Shown in pieces: positions 16,321 through 24,870 of a stretch of DNA of 33,835 nucleotides (positions within the stretch are counted from its first letter, which is position 1; the number at the start of each line of letters is the position of its first letter). The position numbers and the translations under genes were made by a program. This DNA comes from an uncultured Paracoccaceae bacterium (lineage in GTDB: Bacteria; Pseudomonadota; Alphaproteobacteria; Rhodobacterales; Rhodobacteraceae). The notes below the pieces were generated by a model. That model did no database searches and was not told the origin of the DNA. It saw only the letters and a list, made by a program, of their open reading frames with translations. The stretch covers positions 1-33,835 of the forward strand of contig CALLAF010000019.1 in assembly GCA_938002605.1 (NCBI GenBank). The letters are read 5' to 3'.

Positions 16321-16965
16321 TTACACTGGATGCCCGTCTTCATCCCGTTTCCCCCCATGATACCTCCACCAATCCACAGCCTCTAAAACCTCGTTAAAAT
16401 TAGTCTTTTGTGACAGGAGCGATTTGAGTTGAGTTAGGTCGTTCGAGCCATATTTTGCGATGGACGCAATTATACGAAGCTTGAATTCTTCTACATCGAC
16501 ATGCTCCTCGGATGTCAAAGCAGGTCCAAAATACCCAACGTATTCTAGCAGTTTCGAGAGGATTCCTGGAACGAGCAAGCTATCTAAAATCAAGCAAGTT
16601 CGAGGGTTAAATCTAGGCCAACCACTTGAACCTGAATACTTAAAAATAGATCCTTTGGCGTCAAACAAGTATCCGTTTGCAAATTTCTTCGAATTTGGAA
16701 CCCTCCCCCAAACCGAAAATCCCGTCGAGCTAAAAACGATGTCAAAGCCAGTAAACTTATTAGTCCGGAGGTTTTCGATGATGAAGACGGGGTATTTTAT
16801 TGGCTTACTGGGAAACTTCACATCCATTTGATTTAGTTCGATCCTCAAACCGTTTCTCGACGTAAACAAGAACAGCCTATCAGCCATCTGACTATTCGCA
16901 ATCCCCCCCATGGATTTCGAACAGAGTCGGAGGGCATCTAACGCCCGCTTAGCGTCCATTGCCAC
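16321..16965 (-). CDS. Hypothetical protein, AT-rich orphan gene
   Basis: 214 aa from GTG at 16965, or 212 from the ATG at 16959. Not recognised. The protein is soluble-looking with many Lys and aromatic residues; stretches such as NGLRIELNQMDVKFPSKPIK, GFSVWGRVPNSKKFANGYLF and LEAVDWWRYHGGKRDEDG give no family. A+T content and use of AT-ending codons are clearly higher than in dnaE and xdh, suggesting recent acquisition. It starts only 35 bases from the divergent dnaE start. The dnaE promoter must therefore lie in this short gap or inside this gene. Whether it is functional is unknown. Confidence 0.6.
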   Translation of the reverse strand: MAMDAKRALDALRLCSKSMGGIANSQMADRLFLFTSRNGLRIELNQMDVKFPSKPIKYPVFIIENLRTNKFTGFDIVFSSTGFSVWGRVPNSKKFANGYLFDAKGSIFKYSGSSGWPRFNPRTCLILDSLLVPGILSKLLEYVGYFGPALTSEEHVDVEEFKLRIIASIAKYGSNDLTQLKSLLSQKTNFNEVLEAVDWWRYHGGKRDEDGHPV

Positions 16966-17000
16966 CTTGTACCTGCCCCGCCATCAGATAGTTTGTGCGC

Positions 17001-20000
17001 ATGACAACTGATCCTCGATTCATTCACCTGCGCGTTCATACGGAATATTCCCTTCTTGAGGGGGCGATTCCGGTAAAAAAACTGCCCGGCATGGCGGCGG
17101 CAATGGATATGCCCGCTGTTGCCGTGACCGACCGTAATAATATGTTTTGCGCGCTTGAATTTTCTGAGGGCGCGTCAAAGGCGGGCATCCAGCCGATTAT
17201 CGGCTGTCAGGTTGATCTGCAATATACAACGCCTGATCCCGGCAAACGTCCCGAAGACCCCGCGCCGATTGTGCTGCTTGCCCAGACTGAAGCAGGCTAC
17301 ATGAACCTGATGAAGCTCAATTCATGCGAATATCTGGATGCAGATGGGCAGTTGCCGCAGGTAAGCGTGGATGATTTGGCACAGTATCACGAGGGGCTGA
17401 TTTGCTTGTCCGGTGGTCCGGATGGCCCGGTAGGCCGGTTGCTGCGTCAGGGGCAACGCCCCAAGGCTGAGATTTTGATGGACCGCTTGGCTGCGATCTA
17501 TCCGGATCGGCTATATGTTGAACTCCAGCGTCATCCAATTGATGGCGGATTGCCCGAGGCAGAGCGCCTTTCAGAGCGTGGGCATGTTGAAATGGCCTAT
17601 GCTAAGAACCTGCCGTTGGTTGCAACCAATGATGTGTATTTCCCTAAAACGGATTTGTTTGAAGCCCATGACGCGCTCTTGTGCATTTCGGACGGCGCCT
17701 ATGTGGATCAGCAAGAGCCGCGCCGCCGCCTGACCCCGCAACACTATTTCAAATCGCCGCAAGAAATGGTGACGCTGTTTGCGGACCTGCCAGAAGCGAT
17801 TGAGAATACGGTCGAGATTGCCAAGCGCTGTGCCTTTAAGACCTATAAACGCGACCCGATCCTGCCGAAATTTGCGGATGATGAGGTTGCGGAATTGCGC
17901 CGTCAGGCCCAAGAGGGGCTCAAGGCGCGTCTTGCCATTATCCCCCATGCGGCAGAGGTCGCAGAATATGAAAAACGGCTTGAATTTGAGCTGAGCATTA
18001 TTGAGGGCATGGGGTTCCCCGGTTACTTTCTGATCGTTGCGGACTTTATCAAATGGTCCAAGGATAACGGTATTCCGGTGGGGCCGGGCCGGGGGTCGGG
18101 TGCGGGGTCACTGGTGGCTTATGCGCTGCTGATTACCGATCTTGATCCGTTGCGGTATTCCTTGCTGTTTGAGCGGTTTTTGAACCCCGAACGTGTGTCC
18201 ATGCCCGATTTCGATATCGATTTTTGCATGGATCGCCGCGAAGAAGTTATTCGCTATGTGCAGGAAAAATATGGGCGCGATAAGGTCGGGCAGATCATCA
18301 CCTTTGGTGCGCTTTTGTCCAAGGCAGCCGTGCGCGACGTGGGCCGTGTGTTGCAGATGTCCTATGGGCAGGTGGACCGCCTTTCCAAGATGATCCCTGT
18401 CGAAGGTGTGAAACCTGTTTCCATCGAAAAGGCGCTCGCGGATGAACCACGTCTGCGCGAAGAAGCCAAGAACGAAGAGGTCGTGGACCGCCTGCTGACC
18501 TATGCACAACAGGTCGAAGGTTTGCTGCGCAATGCATCCACCCACGCGGCGGGTGTTGTGATTGGTGACCGACCGCTGGATGAATTGGTCCCGCTGTACC
18601 AAGACCCTAGATCTGATATGCCGGCCACCCAATTCAACATGAAATGGGTCGAACAAGCCGGGCTGGTGAAATTCGACTTTTTGGGGCTGAAAACGCTGAC
18701 CGTCATTCAAAACGCGGTTGAGCTGGTCAAAAAGACCGGGCGCCCGTTGAACGTGGCCGCTGACGGGACCGAACTTTACCAGCCGCCTGCCGGGTTTGAA
18801 TATGACATCGGGGCGATCCCGTTGGATGATGAGGCGTCATATAAGTTATATGCCAGCGCGAAAACGGTCGCCGTGTTTCAGGTGGAATCCAGCGGCATGA
18901 TGGATGCGCTCAAGCGCATGAAACCGACCTGTATCGAAGATATTGTTGCGTTGGTGGCGCTGTACCGCCCCGGTCCGATGGAAAACATCCCGACCTATTG
19001 CGAGGTGAAAAACGGCCAGCGCGAAATTGAATCGGTACATGAATCCATCGATCACCTGCTTGCCGAAACCCAAGGGATCATCGTTTACCAAGAACAGGTT
19101 ATGCAAATCGCGCAGGTTATGGCGGGATATAGTCTTGGTGGTGCGGATTTGCTGCGCCGTGCGATGGGTAAAAAGATCGCCGAAGAAATGGCCAAAGAAC
19201 GCCCCAAATTCGAAAAAGGGGCGATGGAAAATGGCGTTGATAAGAAAAAAGCGTCAGAGGTTTTTGACCTTCTTGAGAAATTCGCGAACTATGGGTTCAA
19301 CAAATCGCATGCGGCGGCCTATGCGGTGGTGTCTTATCAAACGGCTTGGCTAAAGGCGAACCACCCGGTCGAATTCATGGCTGGCGTGATGAACTGTGAT
19401 ATTCATCTGACCGACAAATTGGGCGTTTATTTCCAAGAGGTTAAGAAAGGTCTGGGGCTGGAGTACACCCCGCCATGCGTGAACAGGTCACAAGCGACCT
19501 TTGATGTGCATGAAGGCAAATTGGTCTACGCGTTGGGCGCGCTGAAAAACGTGGGCGTTGAAGCGATGAAGCTGATCGTTGATGGGCGCGCAGATGCTGC
19601 ATTTGTGAACCTGTTTGATTTTGCGCGCCGCGTTGATTTGAAACGGGTTGGTAAACGTCCATTGGAAATGTTGGCGCGGGCAGGGGCGTTTGACGTGCTT
19701 GACCGCAACCGTCGCCGCGTGATGCAAAGCCTTGATGCCCTATCAGGCTATTCCGCCGCGATCCATGATCAAAAATCATCAAACCAAGTGTCGTTGTTCG
19801 GTGAGGCCGGTGATGACCTGCCGGAACCACGGCTTGCGGGCGGGGATGATTGGTTGCCCGCCGAACGGCTGGCCGAAGAATTCAAGGCGATTGGGTTCTA
19901 CCTGTCCGGCCACCCGCTTGATGATTATATGGGTGCGTTGAAACGCAAAGGTGTGCTGACCTTGGACGAGGTCGCCGCCAAGGCGGAACGTGGGGCCTGT

Positions 20001-20501
20001 GTGGTGAAAATGGCGGGCACGGTGTCGGGGCGCCAAGAACGTAAATCAGCACGCGGCAACCGTTTTGCCTTTGCGCAACTCTCTGATCCAACCGGGCAAT
20101 ATGAGGTGACGCTGTTTTCAGATACTTTGGAAGCCGCGCGCGATTATTTGGAAACCGGCAGCCAGGTGGTTTTGTCCTGCGAAGCCACAATGGAAAGCGA
20201 CCAATTGAAATTGTTGGGACGCTCTGTCGCGCCAATTGATAATGTCGTCGCCGATGCCGGTGGGGCCGCGTTGCGCGTGTTCATTGATACGCCAGATGCA
20301 ATTAATTCGGTCGCGAGTATTCTTGCTAATGCCGCCAAAGATAATGTGCGCGCAGGGCGCGGCCCGGTCTATTTCAACCTGATGCACCCAGATCTACCGG
20401 GCGAGGTCGAGCTGGACCTTGGCGATGAATTCCCAGTGAATCCGCAAATCAAAGGCGCATTGCGCAGCCTTGACGGGGTGATCGAGGTTGAAGACGCGTG
20501 A
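17001..20501 (+). CDS. dnaE: DNA polymerase III alpha subunit, replicative
   Basis: 1166 aa, similar to the E. coli length (1160). It contains the PHP domain at the N-terminus (HLRVHTEYSLLEG, residues 9-21) and the palm with GPGRGSGAGSLVAYAL. Catalytic aspartates are in PDFDIDF (D403, D405) and in VKFDFLGLKTL (D559). HhH and OB-fold (about 1000-1075: VVKMAGTVSGRQERKSARGN) domains follow. It is the processive chromosomal polymerase, acting with the beta clamp and clamp loader. A GTG two codons upstream (16995) is an alternative start. ATG 17001 is preferred since no clear ribosome site supports either and MTTDPRFIHLRVHTEYS resembles the usual start. The stop overlaps an inverted repeat at 20499-20514. 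Confidence 0.97.
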   Translation: MTTDPRFIHLRVHTEYSLLEGAIPVKKLPGMAAAMDMPAVAVTDRNNMFCALEFSEGASKAGIQPIIGCQVDLQYTTPDPGKRPEDPAPIVLLAQTEAGYMNLMKLNSCEYLDADGQLPQVSVDDLAQYHEGLICLSGGPDGPVGRLLRQGQRPKAEILMDRLAAIYPDRLYVELQRHPIDGGLPEAERLSERGHVEMAYAKNLPLVATNDVYFPKTDLFEAHDALLCISDGAYVDQQEPRRRLTPQHYFKSPQEMVTLFADLPEAIENTVEIAKRCAFKTYKRDPILPKFADDEVAELRRQAQEGLKARLAIIPHAAEVAEYEKRLEFELSIIEGMGFPGYFLIVADFIKWSKDNGIPVGPGRGSGAGSLVAYALLITDLDPLRYSLLFERFLNPERVSMPDFDIDFCMDRREEVIRYVQEKYGRDKVGQIITFGALLSKAAVRDVGRVLQMSYGQVDRLSKMIPVEGVKPVSIEKALADEPRLREEAKNEEVVDRLLTYAQQVEGLLRNASTHAAGVVIGDRPLDELVPLYQDPRSDMPATQFNMKWVEQAGLVKFDFLGLKTLTVIQNAVELVKKTGRPLNVAADGTELYQPPAGFEYDIGAIPLDDEASYKLYASAKTVAVFQVESSGMMDALKRMKPTCIEDIVALVALYRPGPMENIPTYCEVKNGQREIESVHESIDHLLAETQGIIVYQEQVMQIAQVMAGYSLGGADLLRRAMGKKIAEEMAKERPKFEKGAMENGVDKKKASEVFDLLEKFANYGFNKSHAAAYAVVSYQTAWLKANHPVEFMAGVMNCDIHLTDKLGVYFQEVKKGLGLEYTPPCVNRSQATFDVHEGKLVYALGALKNVGVEAMKLIVDGRADAAFVNLFDFARRVDLKRVGKRPLEMLARAGAFDVLDRNRRRVMQSLDALSGYSAAIHDQKSSNQVSLFGEAGDDLPEPRLAGGDDWLPAERLAEEFKAIGFYLSGHPLDDYMGALKRKGVLTLDEVAAKAERGACVVKMAGTVSGRQERKSARGNRFAFAQLSDPTGQYEVTLFSDTLEAARDYLETGSQVVLSCEATMESDQLKLLGRSVAPIDNVVADAGGAALRVFIDTPDAINSVASILANAAKDNVRAGRGPVYFNLMHPDLPGEVELDLGDEFPVNPQIKGALRSLDGVIEVEDA

Positions 20502-20514
20502 CATGTAAATGTCA
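20499..20514. promoter_or_regulatory. Perfect inverted repeat TGACAT-N4-ATGTCA before the PLP/ligase islet
   Basis: Arms TGACAT (20499-20504) and ATGTCA (20509-20514) around GTAA. It overlaps the dnaE stop codon and lies 43 bases upstream of the next gene's TTG start. There is no T run, so it looks more like a dimeric regulator's operator than a terminator. Confidence 0.4.
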
Positions 20515-20557
20515 GATGTTCTGTTATATGAATTATTGAAACAAGGTTTAGGTCACG

Positions 20558-21445
20558 TTGATTACACCACTATATGAGTATTCGGTCTTGGGACGCACCA
20601 TTTTTGTGAAGGATGAAACCAAGCAAGACGGGGGGTCCTTCAAGATCCGTGGACCTAAACAATTTTTGTCACATTACCCAAGCGCGAAACGCGTTGTGAC
20701 AGCGTCAAGTGGCAATCATGGTATTGGCGTCTGCATGGCCGCGATGTCATGTGGTGTTAGGGCAATTGTTTTCTTACCAAAAGCGACACCACTTCAAAAA
20801 ATCGAAAAAATACAAGCAGCGGGTGGAGATGTTCGCTTTGTTGGAGGGGGTTACGAACAAGCGTTGCTAGCCGCGAAGGCTTATGCAGAGACATCCGGTG
20901 AATTGTTATTGCCAAGTTACGACCACCAACTGATCATTGACGGCAATCGTGAGTTATTTACCGAGGCATTTGAGCAGATGGCATGCCAAGTTGATGCTGT
21001 TTGTGTTCCTGTCGGGGGAGGGGGATGTGTTTCTGCCGCGATCGAAGTTTGCTCAGGAAAAAACATAGATGTGGTCGCGGCAGAATATGCACCATTTTTT
21101 CGAATTGATCGACTCGCTCTGCGATCTGAAGCAGATTTCATCCAGACGGATTATATCGGCGAGCCGTCAACCGAAGGTATTTCAATTAAAACACTTGGTC
21201 ATTTGAATAAGCAAATCATTCGGGGATGCGAGAGGCTTTTACCTGTCCAAGTCAGTTATGATGAATTGGTCACGGCGTGCAGGTGTCTATATGACACATT
21301 TGGAATCGTGGCTGAACTTGGCGCTTGCGCCGGATTTGCCGCTGCAGTTAGCAGCATGGATGCTTATGATAATTTACTTTGTGTTGTGACTGGTGGGAAT
21401 ATTGACCCTCAATTGCACCAAAGTATCGTAAGAAAACGGAATTAA
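20558..21445 (+). CDS. Fold-type II PLP-dependent enzyme, threonine dehydratase/serine racemase-like
   Basis: 295 aa. PLP lysine in GSFKIRGP (K29); phosphate/substrate loop ASSGNHGIGV (49-58); phosphate-binding glycine loop PVGGGGCVSA (151-160); pyridine-nitrogen loop VTGGNID (277-283), where many relatives have SGGN. These place it with threonine/serine dehydratases, serine racemases and related beta-eliminating or replacing enzymes. The family's N-terminal lead of about 20 residues before TPL is missing. No ACT domain follows, so it is not a biosynthetic regulated IlvA. The start is TTG at 20558 with AGG five bases upstream; in-frame ATGs further up are blocked by a stop at 20537. A 15-base gap separates it from an ATP-dependent ligase gene. 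The substrate is unknown. Confidence 0.85.
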   Translation: MITPLYEYSVLGRTIFVKDETKQDGGSFKIRGPKQFLSHYPSAKRVVTASSGNHGIGVCMAAMSCGVRAIVFLPKATPLQKIEKIQAAGGDVRFVGGGYEQALLAAKAYAETSGELLLPSYDHQLIIDGNRELFTEAFEQMACQVDAVCVPVGGGGCVSAAIEVCSGKNIDVVAAEYAPFFRIDRLALRSEADFIQTDYIGEPSTEGISIKTLGHLNKQIIRGCERLLPVQVSYDELVTACRCLYDTFGIVAELGACAGFAAAVSSMDAYDNLLCVVTGGNIDPQLHQSIVRKRN

Positions 21446-21460
21446 GGTTTGGATCATAAC

Positions 21461-23014
21461 ATGAAATGGATACCTTTAGCGTTTGAACGGCCGGAGTATG
21501 CGATTGCGCGTGAAATTGGTCCGGTCTTCCGACGCCAATTTATTCTTTCAGACCATCCAATTGTTGACGACAACGAGTTTGTATTGCGCAGGTTTGCGGG
21601 GCGGTATCTGTATGTCGGCGAAGCACTAAATGTATCTCAATGTGTGATGTCCGACTTTGAAGTTGTTTTCCTGGGGATCGGTGTCGATCCGGATGGGCAT
21701 GTCATAACCGACGCACGTCTACAAGATATCATGCAGATTCATTGTGACCTTGAAGCGGCTGCCAATTTTCTGTCGGGCTGCGGAGGGCGTTACGCATTCA
21801 TGATCTTTCAGGGAGGAGAATGTAGGTTTTATGTCGACCCGACCGCGATGTTATCGGCGGCCTACGAGGGACGGCGCGGTGTGGTCGCTTCGGTAGCAAC
21901 GCTCGCGGTTTCTGGGCCAGTTGAGCCAAGCGATGATTTTCCAGATTGGGAAAGCATAGCGCACGGCGAAAAAGGGCGCTTTGCGTTCGGATACACTTTG
22001 GACCGGCGTGTACGGCAATTGTTGCCGAATAGATATTTAGACCTAAACCGCTGGACGGAATTTCGTCACTGGCCCATTCAAGATGCTGATTTTACGTGCA
22101 CAACGCTTTCTCAGGTCCATCAGACTGTTGAGGATGTCTACAAACGACACGTTCAGATCATTAGTGCCATTAGCACAGAATTCCCTACGGCACTGCCGGT
22201 ATCTGGTGGACAGGATTCGCGTTTGCTTTTGGCTTTTGCAAAACCGTCTAAGGCGAATATCGACTTCGTCTTCACGCATATTACAAATATGATCTCAGGG
22301 CGCGACAACGCAATAGCGAAAGAGCTGTGCGCGCGCGTGGGCTTTGATCACACAACTTTGCGGGTGCTCAAACGTATTCGACACTTTTTGCCTGCGTTCG
22401 GATGGGAAGCTCAGAAGCGCAGAGCCGCGTTGAGGCAGGGTGTATTGGTGGGGGATGGTACTCTCAATATGTCGAATATTCAGAAAAGAGAAATGTCTGC
22501 GGCGCATGCGATCCCTGATGACCACGTTGTTTTGCGTGGCCATGTCACGGATATATCAAAGGCCGTGCTCTGGCGTGGAATAGGAAATCGGGCGTTTTCG
22601 GCGCAGCGCGATGGCCCTGTGCCAACAGATGTTGCGGTCAAGTTGATGCTGATGGGTGGCCCACAAGGGGCACGGTTTTTCGGCGCACGGTATCACGAGT
22701 GGCTAAATACTATCGAACGCGGCGCCCGGCGGCGTTCAATAGATTTAATGGGAGTCGAACAATACCGGCCCTATAGTCTTGGTATCGGTTTTAACGGCTA
22801 TGAAAACCATTTTTTTCTTTCACCTGGAAATGACAGACTTGTTATTTCAGCACTAATGCGAATTCCGCCAGATATGAGAACGAGTTTGCATATCAATGAT
22901 ATGCTCATTCAGCGAGCTGCTCCAGAACTGCTAGATTTGGATTTTGTGCGCGCTTCGGATAATTCATTGCGGCAATCTCGATCTGAGGTCGAAACCTACT
23001 TAGATACTTATTGA
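21461..23014 (+). CDS. Asparagine-synthetase-like ATP-dependent ligase lacking the glutaminase cysteine
   Basis: 517 aa. The N-terminal half (1-150) has the class II amidotransferase shape (CGGRYAFMIF, FYVDPTAMLSAAYEG, VVASVATLAV) but starts MKWIPLAFE without the nucleophile Cys-2. A QLLPNRYLDLN link is followed by the PP-loop ALPVSGGQDSRLLLAF (244-259), which adenylates a carboxylate with ATP. The C-terminal part (FNGYENHFFLSPGNDRLVIS, MRIPPDMRTSLHINDMLIQR) resembles synthetase domains. Loss of Cys-2 is also seen in beta-lactam synthetases, where the acceptor is an amine rather than glutamine-derived ammonia; a similar amide-forming role is inferred. The start at 21461 is preferred to a TTG four codons upstream; both have weak ribosome sites. 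It is a partner of the PLP enzyme. Confidence 0.8.
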   Translation: MKWIPLAFERPEYAIAREIGPVFRRQFILSDHPIVDDNEFVLRRFAGRYLYVGEALNVSQCVMSDFEVVFLGIGVDPDGHVITDARLQDIMQIHCDLEAAANFLSGCGGRYAFMIFQGGECRFYVDPTAMLSAAYEGRRGVVASVATLAVSGPVEPSDDFPDWESIAHGEKGRFAFGYTLDRRVRQLLPNRYLDLNRWTEFRHWPIQDADFTCTTLSQVHQTVEDVYKRHVQIISAISTEFPTALPVSGGQDSRLLLAFAKPSKANIDFVFTHITNMISGRDNAIAKELCARVGFDHTTLRVLKRIRHFLPAFGWEAQKRRAALRQGVLVGDGTLNMSNIQKREMSAAHAIPDDHVVLRGHVTDISKAVLWRGIGNRAFSAQRDGPVPTDVAVKLMLMGGPQGARFFGARYHEWLNTIERGARRRSIDLMGVEQYRPYSLGIGFNGYENHFFLSPGNDRLVISALMRIPPDMRTSLHINDMLIQRAAPELLDLDFVRASDNSLRQSRSEVETYLDTY

Positions 23015-23044
23015 TAAAAGCGGCGAACACTTGGGGGCGTCTAT

Positions 23045-23248
23045 CTACCAATGCGGTGGGCGTTGATCGGCAAGCGGGACGGTGCCTCCTGCGTCGAATT
23101 CGCGCGATGCTTCGCGTTCCATCAACATCGCAAGACGCCGGGTCGCAAGCGCGAGCGCGGTTTCCTGCCGCGCGACGATGTCGGACAGATCATCGACGGT
23201 GCGGGTCAGATGCGCGATTTGTTCTTCGAGATGTTGGATATCGGTCAT
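23045..23248 (-). CDS. slyX: SlyX-family small coiled-coil protein
   Basis: 67 aa. MTDIQHLEEQIAHLTRTVDD then heptad-rich LSDIVARQETALALATRRL gives a continuous coiled coil over residues 4-45, and the end RPPHW matches the SlyX C-terminal PPHY-type tail. The function of SlyX is not established. An AGAGGA site 5-6 bases before the ATG at 23248 supports translation. It is divergent from hisS (143-base gap with both promoters) and convergent with the ligase gene (30-base gap). Confidence 0.85.
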   Translation of the reverse strand: MTDIQHLEEQIAHLTRTVDDLSDIVARQETALALATRRLAMLMEREASREFDAGGTVPLADQRPPHW

Positions 23249-23391
23249 GATCTTCCTCTAGCCGATTGCATCTGCGCTGCATAGTGGCCAGCCACATATC
23301 GTGACAAATATGAAGATATCGGGTGATTGCATTGCTCCTGTGACCTTGGCGCGTTAAACGGCGTCCATGATCAGCGAAGGCAGAATCCGAA

Positions 23392-24870
23392 ATGGCTAAA
23401 GTCAAGAAACAACCCCGTCCTAAGGCGCAGACCCCAAAGGGTTTTCGCGACTATTTTGGTGCAGAGGTGGCGCAGCGCACCGAGATGCTGACCAAGATTG
23501 CCGGGGTTTATCATCGTTACGGGTTTGACGCGCTGGAAACATCGGCTGTGGAAACGGTCGAGGCTTTGGGCAAATTTCTGCCTGATGTTGATCGCCCGAA
23601 TGAAGGTGTGTTCGCGTGGGAAGAGGACAAAGACTGGCTGGCGCTGCGCTATGATCTGACAGCGCCTTTGGCACGTGTCGCGGCACAGTATCGCAATGAT
23701 CTGCCTAGCCCGTACCGCCGCTATGCGATGGGCCCGGTCTGGCGCAATGAGAAACCCGGCCCCGGCCGGTTCCGCCAGTTTTATCAATGTGATGCGGATA
23801 CGGTTGGCGCCTCATCGGTGGCCGCCGATGCTGAAATCTGCGCGATGCTGTCTGATACCCTAGAGGTCGTGGGCATCCCGCGTGGCGATTATGTTGTGCG
23901 CGTCAATAACCGCAAGGTGTTGAATGGTGTGATGGATGTCGCGGGCCTGTTGGGAGACGACAAAGAGGCCGAGCGCGGCATTGTACTGCGCGCGATTGAT
24001 AAGCTGGACCGTCTTGGCGTTGATGGTGTGCGCGCGTTACTTGGTGAAGGGCGCAAAGATGGCAGCGGCGACTTTACCAAAGGTGCCGGGCTTGGAGATG
24101 AGCAGGCCGAGATCGTCATGGGCTTTATGGATGCAAAACGCGCCAATGGGCCAGCAACGGTTGCCCGGTTGCGCGAATTGGTGTCCGGGTCTCAGGTTGG
24201 TGCCGATGGCGTGGCAGAGCTGGAAATGATGGCGGAACTGCTTGATGCGGGCGGCTATAATGCAGACCGGATTGAGATTGATCCATCGGTTGTGCGTGGC
24301 CTTGGCTATTATACCGGTCCTGTGTTTGAGGCTGAACTGACGTTTGAAGTGCTTGATGACAAAGGGCGTCCGCGCAACTTTGGATCTGTTGCGGGTGGTG
24401 GGCGTTATGATGATCTGGTGAAGCGTTTCACGGGTCAGGAAGTCCCTGCAACCGGCGTGTCGATTGGTGTGGACCGCCTGCTGGCGGCGCTGCATGCCAA
24501 GGGGCGGCTTGATAAAACGATGGATGGTCCGGTCGTTGTAACCGTGATGGATCGTGCGCGCATGGCCGAATATCAGGGCATGGTCGCGGAATTGCGCAAT
24601 GCGGGTATCCGGGCCGAGGTTTACCTTGGCAACCCGAAGAATTTCGGCAACCAGTTGAAATACGCGGATAAACGCAATTCACCCGCTGCGGTGATCGCGG
24701 GCGGCGATGAATTTGACGCAGGCAAGGTGCAGATCAAGGATTTGATCTTGGGCGCTGAAATTGCCAAGAATGCGACCCTTGAAGAATGGAAAGACCGCCC
24801 CAGCCAATACGAAGTGCCGCGCGATCAGCTGGTCGCAAAGCTACGTGAAATTTTGGACGGGCAGGGCTAA
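23392..24870 (+). CDS. hisS: Histidyl-tRNA synthetase
   Basis: 492 aa, class II aaRS. Motif 1 region [10 protein letters not shown] (14-23); motif 2 [20 protein letters not shown] (109-128); histidine-specific signature [14 protein letters not shown] (about 300); GGGRYDDL (about 335); motif 3 [14 protein letters not shown] (about 352). It has the C-terminal anticodon-binding domain ([20 protein letters not shown]). It charges tRNA-His. hisZ follows with a 1-base TAATG overlap, so translation is coupled to a paralogue that regulates histidine biosynthesis. Confidence 0.96.
   Translation: MAKVKKQPRPKAQTPKGFRDYFGAEVAQRTEMLTKIAGVYHRYGFDALETSAVETVEALGKFLPDVDRPNEGVFAWEEDKDWLALRYDLTAPLARVAAQYRNDLPSPYRRYAMGPVWRNEKPGPGRFRQFYQCDADTVGASSVAADAEICAMLSDTLEVVGIPRGDYVVRVNNRKVLNGVMDVAGLLGDDKEAERGIVLRAIDKLDRLGVDGVRALLGEGRKDGSGDFTKGAGLGDEQAEIVMGFMDAKRANGPATVARLRELVSGSQVGADGVAELEMMAELLDAGGYNADRIEIDPSVVRGLGYYTGPVFEAELTFEVLDDKGRPRNFGSVAGGGRYDDLVKRFTGQEVPATGVSIGVDRLLAALHAKGRLDKTMDGPVVVTVMDRARMAEYQGMVAELRNAGIRAEVYLGNPKNFGNQLKYADKRNSPAAVIAGGDEFDAGKVQIKDLILGAEIAKNATLEEWKDRPSQYEVPRDQLVAKLREILDGQG

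Noticed and set aside
18108..18710. 200-aa minus-strand ORF within dnaE
   Set aside because: Complement of the conserved polymerase palm region; no independent coding evidence.
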